A stretch of DNA of 64,000 nt from assembly GCF_014203605.1 (NCBI RefSeq), contig NZ_JACHJJ010000020.1:62001-126000 (forward strand), in the 5' to 3' direction. This DNA comes from Thiemannella venezuelensis (lineage in GTDB: Bacteria > Actinomycetota > Actinomycetes > Streptosporangiales > Streptosporangiaceae). Positions 44,701 to 60,662 of this stretch are shown here, piece by piece. Both the position numbers and the translations under genes were made by a program. Numbering within the stretch: position 1 is the stretch's first letter; each line of letters opens with the position of its first letter. Under the pieces are notes generated by a model. It was not told the origin of the DNA. It did no database searches and saw nothing but the letters and a program-made list of their open reading frames with translations.

Positions 44701-47240
44701 GTCCACAGGGATCCGGCGGCGGCGTAGAGCACCTCCGGGTCGGACTTGGGGTCCGCGGGACCGGGCAGGCTCGCCAGCGGCGCCGGGGCGCCGGAGGGCA
44801 GCTGGGTCCTGGCCAGACCGGCCAGCTGGCGGCCGGGACCGCACTCGACGAGCCGCCACTCCCCCTCCGACAGGAGGGTCGCCACGCAGTCGCCGAACCT
44901 GACCGCGCTCCGCAGGTGGCGGGTCCAGTAGGCGGGGTCGACCGCGTCCTCGGCGGTGATCCACGTTCCGGTGACGTTCGACAGGAAGGGCAGCGCGGGG
45001 GCGTTGCGGGGAATCGAGGCGACGATCTCGTGGAACTCGGCGAGGACGGGGTCCATCATGGCCGAGTGGAAGGCGTGCGAGGTGCGCAGCATCGTGCGTC
45101 CCACGCCCTGCTCGGCCAGGCGCGCGCCGTACTCCTCGACCAGGCCGGTGGGCCCGGCCACGACGCAGGTCCCCGGCCCGTTGACGGTCGCGATCGACAG
45201 GCCGTCGGGCAGGCTCTCCCGGACCTCCGCCTCGTCCAGGCGGAGCGCGAGCATCGAGCCCGGCGGCATGCTCTGCATCAACCGGCCCCGGGCGGCGACC
45301 AGGCGCAGCGCGCCGGGCAGGTCGAAGACCCCGGCCACGGTCGCCGCGACGTACTCCCCGATGCTGTGGCCGATCATCCCGGCCGGTTCGACGCCCCAGG
45401 AGCGCCAGAGGCGGGCCAGCGCGTACTCGACGGTGAACAGCGCCGGCTGGGTGAGCGCGGTCTGCCGGAGCCTCTCGTCGGCGGCCTCCCGGCCGTCGTC
45501 TCCGGGGAAGAGCAGGTCCCGCAGGTCGAGGCCGAGCTCGGCGCGGAGGAGCTCGGCGCACTCGTCCACGGCCTCCCGGAAGACCGCCTCGGTGCGGTAG
45601 AGCCCGGCCCCCATCCCGGCGTACTGCGCGCCCTGGCCGGAGAAGAGCCAGGCCACGCGCGGCTCCGCGCCCGCCTGGCCCTTGACCAGGCGGCGGGGGT
45701 CGGCGAGCGCGCGGACCGCGTCCCCGGTGTCGGTGGCGACGACGACCGCGCGGTGCTTCATCTCCTTGCGCCCGGTGCGCAGCGTGAAGGCCACGTCCGC
45801 CAGGTCGAGGTCGGCCGCGCCCGCCAGCCGGTCGGCGAGCCTGCCCGCCATGGCGTCCAGCGCGGACGGGGTGCGGGCCGACAGCCGCAGGAGGTGGACC
45901 GGGCGGTCCTCCCGGGGCGCGGGTTCCGCGGCCGGGGCCTGTTCGAGCACGGCGTGCGCGTTGGTGCCGCCGATGCCGAAGGAGCTGACGCCCGCCCGGC
46001 GGGGGAACTCGCCGGTCTCCCACTTGGTGAGGGCGGACACGACCTGGAAGGGGTTGTCGCCGAAACCGATCCGGGGGTTGGGGCTGGTGTAGTTGAGGTT
46101 CGGCGGGATCATGCCGTGCTCGATCGACAGGACCGTCTTGATGAATCCGGCGATGCCCGCGGCGGGGCCGAGATGCCCGATGTTGGTCTTGACCGAGCCG
46201 ATCCCGCACCAGCCGGCCTCGTCGGTGTCCCTGCCGAACACGCTCGACAGCGCCGCCACCTCGATCGGGTCGCCGAGGGAGGTGCCGGTGCCGTGCGCCT
46301 CCACGTAGGTGACGGTGCGCGGGTCGACGCCGGCCAGGTCGAGCGCCTGGGAGACCGCGGCGGCCTGCCCTTCGACGCTCGGCGCCGAGAAGCCCACCTT
46401 CGTGGCGCCGTCGTTGTTGATGGCGTTGCCGATCACGATGGCCCGGACGTGGTCGCCGTCGGCGAGGGCGTCCGACAGCCTCTTGAGCACGGCGATCCCT
46501 CCGCCTCCGCCCCAGATGGTGCCCGCGGCGGAGGCGTCGAACGCCCTGCAGTGCCCGTCGGAGGCGTAGATGCCGTCCTGGTGGTACTGGTAGCCCCACT
46601 CGGGCGGCATCTCGATCGACACGCCGCCGCTGAGCGCCATGTCGCATTCGCCCGACCGCAGCGCCTCGCAGGCCACGTGGATGGCGACGAGGGAGGAGGA
46701 GCAGGCGGTGTGCAGGGTGAGGCTGGGGCCGCGCAGGTCGAGCTTGTAGGAGACCAGCGTCGACAGGTAGTCGGGATGGTTTCCGGTGTAGATGGCGAGG
46801 TTGCCGACGGAGGCGTGCGTCTTGCGGTCCCTGCGGATGAACATCCACTGGTACTCGTCGGAGCCGATCGCCCCGTAGACGCCGACCTCTCCCGGGTAGC
46901 GCGCGGGGTCGTAGCCGGCGTCCTCCAGCGCGCTGTGCGACAGCTCCAGGAACATGCGCTGCTGCGGGTCGCGCAGTTGGGCCTCGCGGGGGGACATGCC
47001 GAAGAAGGCGGCGTCCAGGGCGCCGTAGTCGTCGGCGATGGACGCCGCGCGCACGAAGTTGGGGTCGTCGAGGAGGTAGTCGGGCACGCCGAGCGCGGCC
47101 TGCTCCTCCCGGGTGTAGAACCTGACCGACTCCACGCCGTCGATGAGGTTGCGCCAGAACGACGGGACGTCGGGCGCGCCCGGCATCCGGCAGGCGAGCC
47201 CGACCACCGCGATCGGCTCGACCGCATATTCCTCGGTCAT
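41709..47240 (-). CDS. type I polyketide synthase module, KS-AT-KR-DH-ACP
   Basis: An 1843-residue single-module PKS. The ketosynthase (1-435) has Cys180 in TACSSSL, His316 in EAHGTG and His356 in NIGHLG. The acyltransferase (about 530-830) has Ser626 in GHSIG and the HAFHS motif (722-726) that predicts malonyl-CoA. The ketoreductase (about 1150-1335) has TGGLGGIG and the catalytic Tyr1314/Asn1318 in DYCAANNF. A dehydratase-like domain follows (about 1365-1640) with His1400 in HRVAGEPVLP and Asp1568 in HPALLDEAT, which lacks the usual downstream Gln/His. The carrier serine is Ser1780 in ELGGNSL. The ATG at 47240 overlaps the NRPS stop (ATGA). There is no loading or thioesterase domain, so it extends an NRPS-bound chain by a C2 unit. 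Confidence 0.93.
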   Translation of the reverse strand: MTEEYAVEPIAVVGLACRMPGAPDVPSFWRNLIDGVESVRFYTREEQAALGVPDYLLDDPNFVRAASIADDYGALDAAFFGMSPREAQLRDPQQRMFLELSHSALEDAGYDPARYPGEVGVYGAIGSDEYQWMFIRRDRKTHASVGNLAIYTGNHPDYLSTLVSYKLDLRGPSLTLHTACSSSLVAIHVACEALRSGECDMALSGGVSIEMPPEWGYQYHQDGIYASDGHCRAFDASAAGTIWGGGGGIAVLKRLSDALADGDHVRAIVIGNAINNDGATKVGFSAPSVEGQAAAVSQALDLAGVDPRTVTYVEAHGTGTSLGDPIEVAALSSVFGRDTDEAGWCGIGSVKTNIGHLGPAAGIAGFIKTVLSIEHGMIPPNLNYTSPNPRIGFGDNPFQVVSALTKWETGEFPRRAGVSSFGIGGTNAHAVLEQAPAAEPAPREDRPVHLLRLSARTPSALDAMAGRLADRLAGAADLDLADVAFTLRTGRKEMKHRAVVVATDTGDAVRALADPRRLVKGQAGAEPRVAWLFSGQGAQYAGMGAGLYRTEAVFREAVDECAELLRAELGLDLRDLLFPGDDGREAADERLRQTALTQPALFTVEYALARLWRSWGVEPAGMIGHSIGEYVAATVAGVFDLPGALRLVAARGRLMQSMPPGSMLALRLDEAEVRESLPDGLSIATVNGPGTCVVAGPTGLVEEYGARLAEQGVGRTMLRTSHAFHSAMMDPVLAEFHEIVASIPRNAPALPFLSNVTGTWITAEDAVDPAYWTRHLRSAVRFGDCVATLLSEGEWRLVECGPGRQLAGLARTQLPSGAPAPLASLPGPADPKSDPEVLYAAAGSLWTAGIRLDAEALGAPGRRVPLPAYPFERSHHWVPVLPDPQLIYPVPPRTGALPVEEWFSLPAWRQEPVPVSGAPGPDRCLVFAGPSAAPLAAALRAAGTEVLTVSPGERYGRTADGGITIRPGSREDYEALVAETGVPERIVHAWALDGAPARDAAGVLAAQDPGFFSLLALVQALAQAERESGVHLDVLTAGTQGVLGPDLRRPEHATVAGIAKVVPLEAPWLSVRHIDLEAGTGGPDAEGGAAPYDFGPVLAEIARDPALDAPAEGTPPSPVVLRSGRRWVRGYEPVPVAAPAGREGAPEGLRDGGVYLVTGGLGGIGLTLAEDLARRVRARLVLLGRSGLPPRERWDALDGADRAARAVAAVRRMEEAGAEVLVLACDVTDPQGLRRVREEALARFSRIDGIVHAAGLPGGGMAEVKEREAAERVMAPKLTGTVALREVFGDLDLDFVLLCSSVTAVAGGFGQVDYCAANNFLDAYAQTWPGRVISANWGAWLEVGMAAEVAAPVAFRALQRGDRVSPLDHPVLTHRHDSADRLPWTSGTISPDTHWLLAEHRVAGEPVLPGTGYLETVRHAFEATVPAPAPGHVVELRDVAFVAPLAVAEGATAELRVLFSPGGDGVDFEVVSVVGGTTRSHARGGAAWVPADEQAADLAELRDRCSYGSRDGAADMFASASGLVAFGPRWRSLRAVHLGQEEELARLEAAPEAAEELGRFGIHPALLDEATAFVSAAGEHSYLPLGYGRITVHAPLQARIWSHARHRDTGGGEIVSVDLTIYGDDGRALVDISDFVLRRVDTGAVAATVGEGARQTAEQPVVAEESAAAGAGVDLEGAQRGISPAGGADAFRRLLAAGLGPQTVVNATALAEFVAGVRELTQETVAEQLDLAADGGGGSADGYVAPRNETEGMLAGLWGEVLGAGRVGVEDDFFELGGNSLVAVQLIALLRKKAGVKLPMRTLFQVPTVTGMAALVEEMRAKGNARETAPAAIARQPRTTTPG

Positions 47241-50200
47241 TCCTCATTCTCCTGTCTTCCGGCCGGGTACGGCCGGCGGGATGGTGCCCTGCGGGACGGG
47301 GTCCGGACCTGCCTGGCGGCGATCCGCCGGGAGGCGCGTTCCGGGCCCGGGGTGCGCCCGGCGCCGTCGAGGTGGGCGGCGAGGGAGCGGATCGTGGGGA
47401 AGCGGAAGAGGTCGACGATGGGGACGGCGCGGCCGAGCAGCGCCGCGAGCCTGGCCTGGACCTCGGCGGTGGCGAGCGAGTGCCCGCCGATCTCGAAGAA
47501 GTTCTCTCCTGCGGAGATCCTCGGCAGGCCGAGCACCTCCCGCCACACCCCGGCGACGAGCCGTTCCGTCGCGCCGGCCGGCTCGTCGGCGCGCGTGCCG
47601 GCCGGGCGGGGCGCGGGTTCGGGCAGCGCAGCCCGGTCGGCCTTCCCGTTCGGGGTGAGGGGGAGCGCGGGCAGCAGGATCACGTCGGCGGGGACGGCGT
47701 GGGACGGCAGCCGGTCGCCGAGGTGCCGGCGGAGGTCGGCCGGCCGGACCCCGGCCCTCGCCGGGACGGCGTAGGCGCGCAGCACCGGCCCGCCCGGCCG
47801 GTCGGCGACCGTCGCCGCCGCCGCCCGGACGTCCGGGTGCTCCATGAGCGCGCCCTCGATCTCGCCGAGCTCGACCCGGTAGCCGCGGATCTTCACCTGG
47901 CCGTCGGCCCGCCCGGCGAGCACGACCCGCCCCGCGGGGTCGTACCGGCCCAGGTCGCCCGTGCGGTACCGGCCCGTCTCCCCGTCCGCCTCGGTGGTGA
48001 AGCGCTCCCGGGTGAGCCGCTCGTCGAGGTAGCCCTCGGCCAGCCGCCGGCTGCGGATCACCACCTCTCCCAGCTCTCCCACGGCGGCCGGCAGGCCGTT
48101 CCCGCCGAGTACGAGCAGTTCCGCGCCGTCGGCCCCGCGTCCGACCGGGACGGCGTCGCCGTGACCCCCGGGGCCCCCGGGCCCGGCCTGGTCCGCGCGG
48201 TCGCCGTCCGCGATCTCGAAGACCGCCTGCACCTGGGGCGTCTCGGTGGTTCCGTAGGCGTTCACCAGCCGCGCGGCCGGCGCGACCTGCCGGAACCGGG
48301 CCGCCTCCGCCCACGTGAGCCGGTCCCCGCCGAACAGGACCAGCCGCAGGGCCGGCAGCGGCACCCCGGCGGCGGCGACGAGCACGGCCAGCTGCGGGGT
48401 GAGGTGGGCGACGGTGACGGCGCGGTCCCGCAGCCATCCGGCCAGCCGTGCGGGGTCGCGGATGTCGTCCTGGTCGGGCACGTGGAGCGGGCCGCCCAGG
48501 ACGAGCGGGGTGAGGGCGTCGCGGAGCAGGGGGTCGTGCGCGAGCCCGGCGAGCAGGGCGAACCGGTCCCGCCCGGTCAGGCCGTACGCCTCCGGGTACC
48601 AGCCGAGGAAGCGGGCGAGCGGCCCCTCCGCCGCCCGCACGGGCTTGGGGTCGCCCGTGCTGCCGGAGGTGAAGGAGAGGTACCCGCGCTCCCCGGCCGG
48701 CACGACCGGCACCGCCTCCGGGAGCGGACGCCGGCCGGCGTCCGCTCCCGGCTCCTGCGCGCGGCCTCCTCCCGGGGGGAAGGGCTGCACCGGGGCGAGC
48801 CCGGCCAGCTCGGGCGGCGGGGCCGTACCGGGGCAGCACAGCAGCGCGCGGGCGTCCACCGCGGCCGCCTGGGCCGCCAGCCGGGCGGGCGGGAGGGCGG
48901 GGTCGAGCACGGCCCAGCGGGCCCCGGCGGCCAGCACCCCGAGCAGCAGGGCGGGCAGCTCGACGCGGCGGGCGGCCAGGATCGCGACGGCCCGGCCGGG
49001 ACCGGCGACGGCGGCGGTCGCGGCGGCGGTCCGCGTCACCAGGGCGGCCAGTTCGCCGTAGGTCAGCTCGCCTCCCGCGCCGGTCACCGCGATCCTGTCC
49101 GGGTGTTCGGCGGCCCTGGCCAGGACGCGTTCCACGACGCCCTCGGCGGCCGGGCCGGGCGGGGCTCCGGCGGGTGCGGGCGCGCCACCGGCCGACGCGT
49201 CACCGGCCGACGCGTCACCGGCCGACGCGTCACCGGCCGACGCGTCACCGGCCGACGCGTCACCGGGCGGCGGGGCGTCCTGGGGGCGCATCGACGCGAG
49301 CCGTACGGGCTGCTCCGGTGCGGCGACTAGCTCTCCGAGCAGGTGGACGTAGCCGGCCAGCAGCGCCTCGATGCGCCCGGCGTGGAACAGCCGGGGGTTG
49401 TACACGGCCTGGAACACGTAGCGTCCGCCGCGCTCTCCGACGTAGAGCGTCAGGTCGAACAGGGAGCCCGGCAGCCCGGGCGGGAGCGGGCGGGCGCTCA
49501 CCCCGGGCAGGTCCAGCCGGGGCTCGGTGAAGTCGTACATGTTGAACAGGACCTGGATCAGCGGGTTGCGCGACAGGTCGCGCCCCGCGCCCAGCCTCTC
49601 GACGAGGCGCTCCAGCCGGACGTCCAGGTGGGCGAAGGCGCCGGACAGCTCCCGCTGGCACTCGGTGACGTGGCCGGCGAACGCCGCGTCGTCCGCCACG
49701 GCCAGCCGTACCGGGACGACCTGCACGAGGCAGCCGACCAGCGGCTCGAACGCCGGATCGCGCCGGTCGGCGACCGGTGTCCCGACGACCATCTCGGGCT
49801 GCCCGGTGAGCCTCCTCATGACCTGGGCGAACGCGGCGAGCATCACGGCGTACGGCGTCGCGCCCAGCCGGGCGGCGAGCGCGCGGACCCCGGCGCCGGT
49901 CTCCGCGTCCGCCTCGGCCCGGGCGGTGGCGCCCTCGAAGGTCTGCACGGCGGGGCGCGGCAGGTCCCGCGGCAGGTCCAGTACGGCGGGCGCCCCGTCG
50001 AGGTGGCCGGCCCACCGGTCGAGGGCCGCGGCGTCCTCGCGCCCGGTGAGCCAGGCCGCGTAACCGCCGAAGGAGGTGGCGAGCGGGGTGAAGGGGTCGC
50101 CCCGGTAGGCGCGCGCGATGTCGTCGTAGAGCACGTCCTGCGACCAGCCGTCGAAGACGATGTGGTGCGCCGTGACCGCCAGTACGTGGTCGTCCTGCGC

Positions 50201-52453
50201 CAGCCGGAGCAGCCGGGCCCGCCACAGCGGGCCCGCCGCCAGGTCGAAGGGCGTCCGGGCCTCCTTCTCCAGCCATTCCCCGACCCGTTCCGGGACGCCG
50301 TCCTCCGCCCACTCCCCGGCCGGTGCGTCGGCGGGCAGGACCTCGACCGGCAGCCCGACCTCGCCCGGCGGGTCGACGGCCACGGCCGGCACGCCCCCGG
50401 ACTCCTCGATCCGCCAGCGGAGCACCTCGTGCCTGGCGGAGACCGCCGACAGCGCCGCGCGCAGCGCCCCGGCGTCGAGCGGGCCGGTCAGCCGCTGGGC
50501 CATCGCGATGTTGTGCACGGGCGTGCCGGGCGCCAGCCGCTCCACGAACCACATCCGCCGCTGCGCGGCGGAGAGGGCGGGGGCGGCGGTCCCGGCGGGC
50601 GGGTCCTCGATCGGCGGAGCCTGCCCGGCTCGCAGGGCGATGCCCTCGACCGTCCGGCCGGCCAGCACGTCCTCGACGGCGATCTCCCTGCGCAGACCGG
50701 CCCGGAGTCCCGCCACCAGGTGCATGGCGAGCAGGGAGTGGCCGCCCGCGGCGAAGAAGTCGTCGTCGAGGCCGGGTTCGGGCACCTCGAACGTCCTCGC
50801 CCAGACGGCGGCGACCGTCTCCTCCACCGCGTTCCGGGGAGCCCGCGTCCCGCCGGAGTCGGCGTCGCGCGTCCCCCTCCCGGCGGGGAGGCCGTTCCCC
50901 GTCCCGGCGGGCGGGCCGCTGCCGTCCCCGCCGGAGCGCAGGAGGCCGAGATCCACCTTGCCCGCCACGGTCAGCGGCAGCGACGGCAGCCGGACGACCC
51001 GGGTGGGGACCATGTAGGCCGGGAGCCTGGCCAGGCAGTGGTCGCGGACCCCGTCCAGCGCGGGGGCGGACGCGGGCGCCAGGTAGGCGGTCAGCTCGGC
51101 CAGCCCGCCGGGCCCGGTGTCCAGGTCGACCACCGCGTGGCCGACGTCCGGGTGGGCGCGGAGCACGGACTCGATCTCCCCGATCTCCACCCGCTGGCCC
51201 TGCACCTTGACCTGCCGGTCCAGCCGGCCGAGGAAGCCGATCCGGCCGTCGGGCTCCAGCACCACCCGGTCGCCGGTGCGGTAGAGCCGGGCGCCGGGCG
51301 GGCCGTAGGGGTCGGCGACGAACCGTTCGGCCGTCAGGCCGGGCCGGTCGAGGTAGCCCCGGGCGAGCTGGGGGCCGCCGATGCACAGCTCTCCCGGCGT
51401 GCCCGGCGGGCAGGGGGCGAGCCGGTCGTCGAGGATCCGGGCGGTGCACCCGGGCAGCGCGCGGCCGATCGGCAGCGGACGGTCCCAGGTGCCGGTCAGC
51501 TCGCCGCCGACCACACAGACGGTGGTCTCGGTCGGGCCGTACCAGTTGTGGAAGCGCCGCAGCCCCGGCCGCGACCAGCGGGCCACCTGCTCGGGGCCTG
51601 CGGGCTCCCCCGCGGTGAGCAGGTCGCGCAGCAGGGGCAGCCGGTCCGGGTCGAGCAGCGGGAGCAGCGCGGGCGGGATGGTCCCCCAGGTGACCTCGTG
51701 GTGTTCCAGGAAGCGCTGGAGCCGCACCGGATCGGTCCGGTCCCCGTCGGGGATGAACATCACCGAGCCGCCCCTGGCCAGCGGGGCGAACACGTCGAGG
51801 ACCGACACGTCGAACCCGAGCGCGGCGAAGCCGATGCTGCGGCATCCGGCGTCGAGGCCGAACAGCTCTCCGGCCATGGTGACGAAGGAGACGGCGGCGG
51901 CGTGGCTCACCACGACGCCCTTGGGCCGCCCGGTGGACCCGGAGGTGTACAGGACGTAGGCCGCGTGGTCCGGACGGATCCGGCACGGCGGGGTCCCGGC
52001 CGGGCCGGTCGCGGGCTCCGGGGATCCCCCGTCTCCGGGGTGCCCGGGCGGCGCGCCCGCGGCCGTCCCGCCGCGCGGTCCCGTCAGCCGCACCGGGATC
52101 CCGGCGAGCAGCCCGCGTCCGTCCCCGTCGGCGACGACCGTGCCGATGCCGGCGTCCTCGATGACCGTGCGCAGTCTGGCCGGCGGATGCGCGGGGTCCA
52201 GCGGCACGTAGGCCCCGCCCGCCATCATGACTCCCAGCACCGAGACCAGCAGGTCGGGTGTACGGCGGCCGCAGACGCCGACCCGGGTCTCCGGGCGGAC
52301 GCCCGCCGCGCGCAGGCGGCCGGCCAGCTCGCCCGCGGCGTCGACCAGCTCGCGGTAGGTCAGCGTCCGGTCCCACTGCCGGACCGCCGTCGCGTCCGGC
52401 GTGCGGGCGGCCTGGCCCACGACGAGATCGTGCAGGGACTGCCCCGAGGTCAT
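47237..52453 (-). CDS. non-ribosomal peptide synthetase, A-PCP-C-A-PCP
   Basis: A 1738-residue NRPS. A1 (about 5-505; [33 protein letters not shown]) has no condensation domain before it, so it probably starts the chain. Its pocket reads by hand D-V-L-T-L-A-W-V-C-K, with no sure substrate; it shares T, A and C with the phenylalanine code. PCP1 carries Ser573. The condensation domain has HHIVFDG (763-769). After a GDASA-repeat linker, A2 (about 1105-1610) is of the Lys2/aminoadipate type: [21 protein letters not shown], pocket D-P-R-H-L-G-A-Q-V-K. PCP2 carries Ser1659, and a basic tail follows. There is no TE, R or MbtH partner. It hands its dipeptide to the PKS, whose start overlaps its stop. 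Confidence 0.92.
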   Translation of the reverse strand: MTSGQSLHDLVVGQAARTPDATAVRQWDRTLTYRELVDAAGELAGRLRAAGVRPETRVGVCGRRTPDLLVSVLGVMMAGGAYVPLDPAHPPARLRTVIEDAGIGTVVADGDGRGLLAGIPVRLTGPRGGTAAGAPPGHPGDGGSPEPATGPAGTPPCRIRPDHAAYVLYTSGSTGRPKGVVVSHAAAVSFVTMAGELFGLDAGCRSIGFAALGFDVSVLDVFAPLARGGSVMFIPDGDRTDPVRLQRFLEHHEVTWGTIPPALLPLLDPDRLPLLRDLLTAGEPAGPEQVARWSRPGLRRFHNWYGPTETTVCVVGGELTGTWDRPLPIGRALPGCTARILDDRLAPCPPGTPGELCIGGPQLARGYLDRPGLTAERFVADPYGPPGARLYRTGDRVVLEPDGRIGFLGRLDRQVKVQGQRVEIGEIESVLRAHPDVGHAVVDLDTGPGGLAELTAYLAPASAPALDGVRDHCLARLPAYMVPTRVVRLPSLPLTVAGKVDLGLLRSGGDGSGPPAGTGNGLPAGRGTRDADSGGTRAPRNAVEETVAAVWARTFEVPEPGLDDDFFAAGGHSLLAMHLVAGLRAGLRREIAVEDVLAGRTVEGIALRAGQAPPIEDPPAGTAAPALSAAQRRMWFVERLAPGTPVHNIAMAQRLTGPLDAGALRAALSAVSARHEVLRWRIEESGGVPAVAVDPPGEVGLPVEVLPADAPAGEWAEDGVPERVGEWLEKEARTPFDLAAGPLWRARLLRLAQDDHVLAVTAHHIVFDGWSQDVLYDDIARAYRGDPFTPLATSFGGYAAWLTGREDAAALDRWAGHLDGAPAVLDLPRDLPRPAVQTFEGATARAEADAETGAGVRALAARLGATPYAVMLAAFAQVMRRLTGQPEMVVGTPVADRRDPAFEPLVGCLVQVVPVRLAVADDAAFAGHVTECQRELSGAFAHLDVRLERLVERLGAGRDLSRNPLIQVLFNMYDFTEPRLDLPGVSARPLPPGLPGSLFDLTLYVGERGGRYVFQAVYNPRLFHAGRIEALLAGYVHLLGELVAAPEQPVRLASMRPQDAPPPGDASAGDASAGDASAGDASAGDASAGGAPAPAGAPPGPAAEGVVERVLARAAEHPDRIAVTGAGGELTYGELAALVTRTAAATAAVAGPGRAVAILAARRVELPALLLGVLAAGARWAVLDPALPPARLAAQAAAVDARALLCCPGTAPPPELAGLAPVQPFPPGGGRAQEPGADAGRRPLPEAVPVVPAGERGYLSFTSGSTGDPKPVRAAEGPLARFLGWYPEAYGLTGRDRFALLAGLAHDPLLRDALTPLVLGGPLHVPDQDDIRDPARLAGWLRDRAVTVAHLTPQLAVLVAAAGVPLPALRLVLFGGDRLTWAEAARFRQVAPAARLVNAYGTTETPQVQAVFEIADGDRADQAGPGGPGGHGDAVPVGRGADGAELLVLGGNGLPAAVGELGEVVIRSRRLAEGYLDERLTRERFTTEADGETGRYRTGDLGRYDPAGRVVLAGRADGQVKIRGYRVELGEIEGALMEHPDVRAAAATVADRPGGPVLRAYAVPARAGVRPADLRRHLGDRLPSHAVPADVILLPALPLTPNGKADRAALPEPAPRPAGTRADEPAGATERLVAGVWREVLGLPRISAGENFFEIGGHSLATAEVQARLAALLGRAVPIVDLFRFPTIRSLAAHLDGAGRTPGPERASRRIAARQVRTPSRRAPSRRPYPAGRQENEE
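49186..49260. repeat. five perfect 15-base tandem repeats in an NRPS linker
   Basis: CACCGGCCGACGCGT is repeated five times without mismatch. In the coding frame it adds (GDASA)5 to the linker between the condensation and second adenylation domains. The in-frame unit means copy-number change would only alter linker length. Confidence 0.9.
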
Positions 52454-52468
52454 CCGCTCACCGCTCCA

Positions 52469-53737
52469 TCATCGATCGGTCCGCATGTCGGCGCTCAGCC
52501 GGGTCCGGTCGCGGGGCACCGCGACCGCCGCCACCGCCTCGCCCAGCGGCGTGTTCAGGGACAGGAGGATCACCCACCAGCCGGCGCCCGCGGGCCACGG
52601 ACCCGGGGCGGCCAGGTCGGGGAAGCCGTCCGCGGCCCGGCCGTGCGCGCCCGCGCGGGACAGCGCCCGCCGGGCCGTCCTGGCGCGGAGCTCCAGCCAC
52701 GGCCGGTCCTCCTCGGCCGCGTCCGCTATCTGCTCCCGCTCCCCCGGCCCGAGCCCGTCATCGCGGGAGGACCCGTGGGAACCTCCGGGAGAGGCCGCGC
52801 CGTACGCGTCCAGCAGTCCCACGGCCGCACCGACGGCGCCGCCGCGGACCGTCGCCTCGATCGTCAGGCCGTCCGCCCGGTCCACGGCGCGGGAGGGCCC
52901 GCCCGCGTCTTCGCCGGGCGCGTCTCCGCCGGGGTACACGCGGATGTGGATCTCGTCGTCCTCCGGATCCGGCGGGCCCGCGCTCCCGCCGGGGCCGGGC
53001 CCCGCGAGATCGGCCGCGATGAGCCGGGCGAGCTCCGCGGCGCCGTCCCGGAGGAAGAGGTGGCCGCCGCGCAGCGTCCGCAGGCCGAATCCGGCGCGGG
53101 TGTGGCGCGCCCAGCCGAGCATGTCGTCCGGCGGCACCTCTCCGTCGTCGAGGCCCGCGAACGCCACGACGGGGACGTCCAGCGGCGGCTCGGGCGTGTA
53201 GCGGTACCGCTTGATCCAGGTGAAGTCCGACCGCAGCACGGGCAGGAGCAGCTCCCGCAGCTCGGGCACGTCCCTGAGCTCCTCGGGGGCGCCGGCGCGC
53301 CGTACGAGCTGGTCGACGAACGCCTCGTCGGGCAGGTCCGCCGCCGCGGCCAGCGGCACCCTCCGGTCCGGGGGGTGGGCTGCTCCGGCGTAGAGCCTCA
53401 GCGGCGGGGGCAGGCCCCGGCGGCGCAGCTCGCGTGCCACCTCGAAGGCGATCCGCGCGCCCATGCTGTGCCCGTAGAGGGCGTACGGCCGCCCCGTGTA
53501 CGGCGCGATCTCGTCGGTGATCTGCGGCACGGAGAACCCGGGCGGCTCCGCGATCCGGTTCTCCCGGCCGGGAAGCTGGACGGCGACGACCTCGACGGCG
53601 CCGGAGACGCCTTTCAGGCCGTGATAGGCACCGGCCGCCCCTCCCGCGTAGGGGAGGCAGACCAGTGCGGGGGCGGACGTGGAGCTGGGAGTCGGAAGGG
53701 GGGTCGGTCGCGTAATCGAGAGGGGCTCGATCGCCAT
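52469..53737 (-). CDS. type II thioesterase with a degenerate phosphopantetheinyl-transferase-like tail
   Basis: A 422-residue protein. Residues 20-245 are a type II thioesterase that clears blocked carrier proteins: LVCLPYAGGAAGAYHGL, nucleophile Ser91 in YGHSMGARIAFE, an acidic residue in GLDDGEV and His226 in RGGHLFL. Residues 260-412 follow the layout of an Sfp-type phosphopantetheinyl transferase: EIHIRVYP, then AVGAAVGLLD where PVGVDVE-like sequence is expected, LGPGEREQI, WLELRARTARRALSRAG in place of the W-x-x-KEA helix, and a final GWWV...AVAAVAVP. The metal-binding Asp/Glu and the catalytic Lys/Glu are absent, so this half is probably not a working transferase. It is the first gene of the leftward cluster operon, 15 bases ahead of the NRPS. 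Confidence 0.85.
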   Translation of the reverse strand: MAIEPLSITRPTPLPTPSSTSAPALVCLPYAGGAAGAYHGLKGVSGAVEVVAVQLPGRENRIAEPPGFSVPQITDEIAPYTGRPYALYGHSMGARIAFEVARELRRRGLPPPLRLYAGAAHPPDRRVPLAAAADLPDEAFVDQLVRRAGAPEELRDVPELRELLLPVLRSDFTWIKRYRYTPEPPLDVPVVAFAGLDDGEVPPDDMLGWARHTRAGFGLRTLRGGHLFLRDGAAELARLIAADLAGPGPGGSAGPPDPEDDEIHIRVYPGGDAPGEDAGGPSRAVDRADGLTIEATVRGGAVGAAVGLLDAYGAASPGGSHGSSRDDGLGPGEREQIADAAEEDRPWLELRARTARRALSRAGAHGRAADGFPDLAAPGPWPAGAGWWVILLSLNTPLGEAVAAVAVPRDRTRLSADMRTDR

Positions 53738-53939
53738 CTGCCAGGCGCTCCTCCGCGGGACAACGCCGTCCCGTACGGTTCAGAGGGATTTAATACGCAC
53801 GATAAATCACCTTATATCCACCCGCACAACCCGACGTCAACACGAATTAGGTGCTTCCGGTATCGAGTATTTCGGTCATCCTGATTCACGAAGCAGTCAT
53901 TTATGACTTGTCTTCCATCTCGACTCAGCACGGGCAGAT
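53738..53939. promoter_or_regulatory. AT-rich divergent promoter region of the NRPS-PKS cluster
   Basis: This 202-base spacer between the two arms of the cluster is far richer in A and T than its flanks. It contains the inverted repeat AGTCAT-TT-ATGACT (53895-53908) and, for the leftward arm, a TATTAA-like hexamer near 53791. One control point probably drives both arms. No regulator gene lies within the cluster part seen here. Confidence 0.55.

Positions 53940-60658
<6,719 letters not shown>

Positions 60659-60662
<4 letters not shown>

Noticed and set aside
42945-47774. A 1609-codon open frame on the plus strand opposite the PKS
   Set aside because: It is antisense to a complete PKS, has no domains and a composition of Gly/Arg/Val/Asp typical of a GC-rich shadow frame.
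49186-49260. Possible CRISPR array
   Set aside because: The 15-base units are directly adjacent with no spacers and encode an in-frame peptide repeat inside an NRPS gene.
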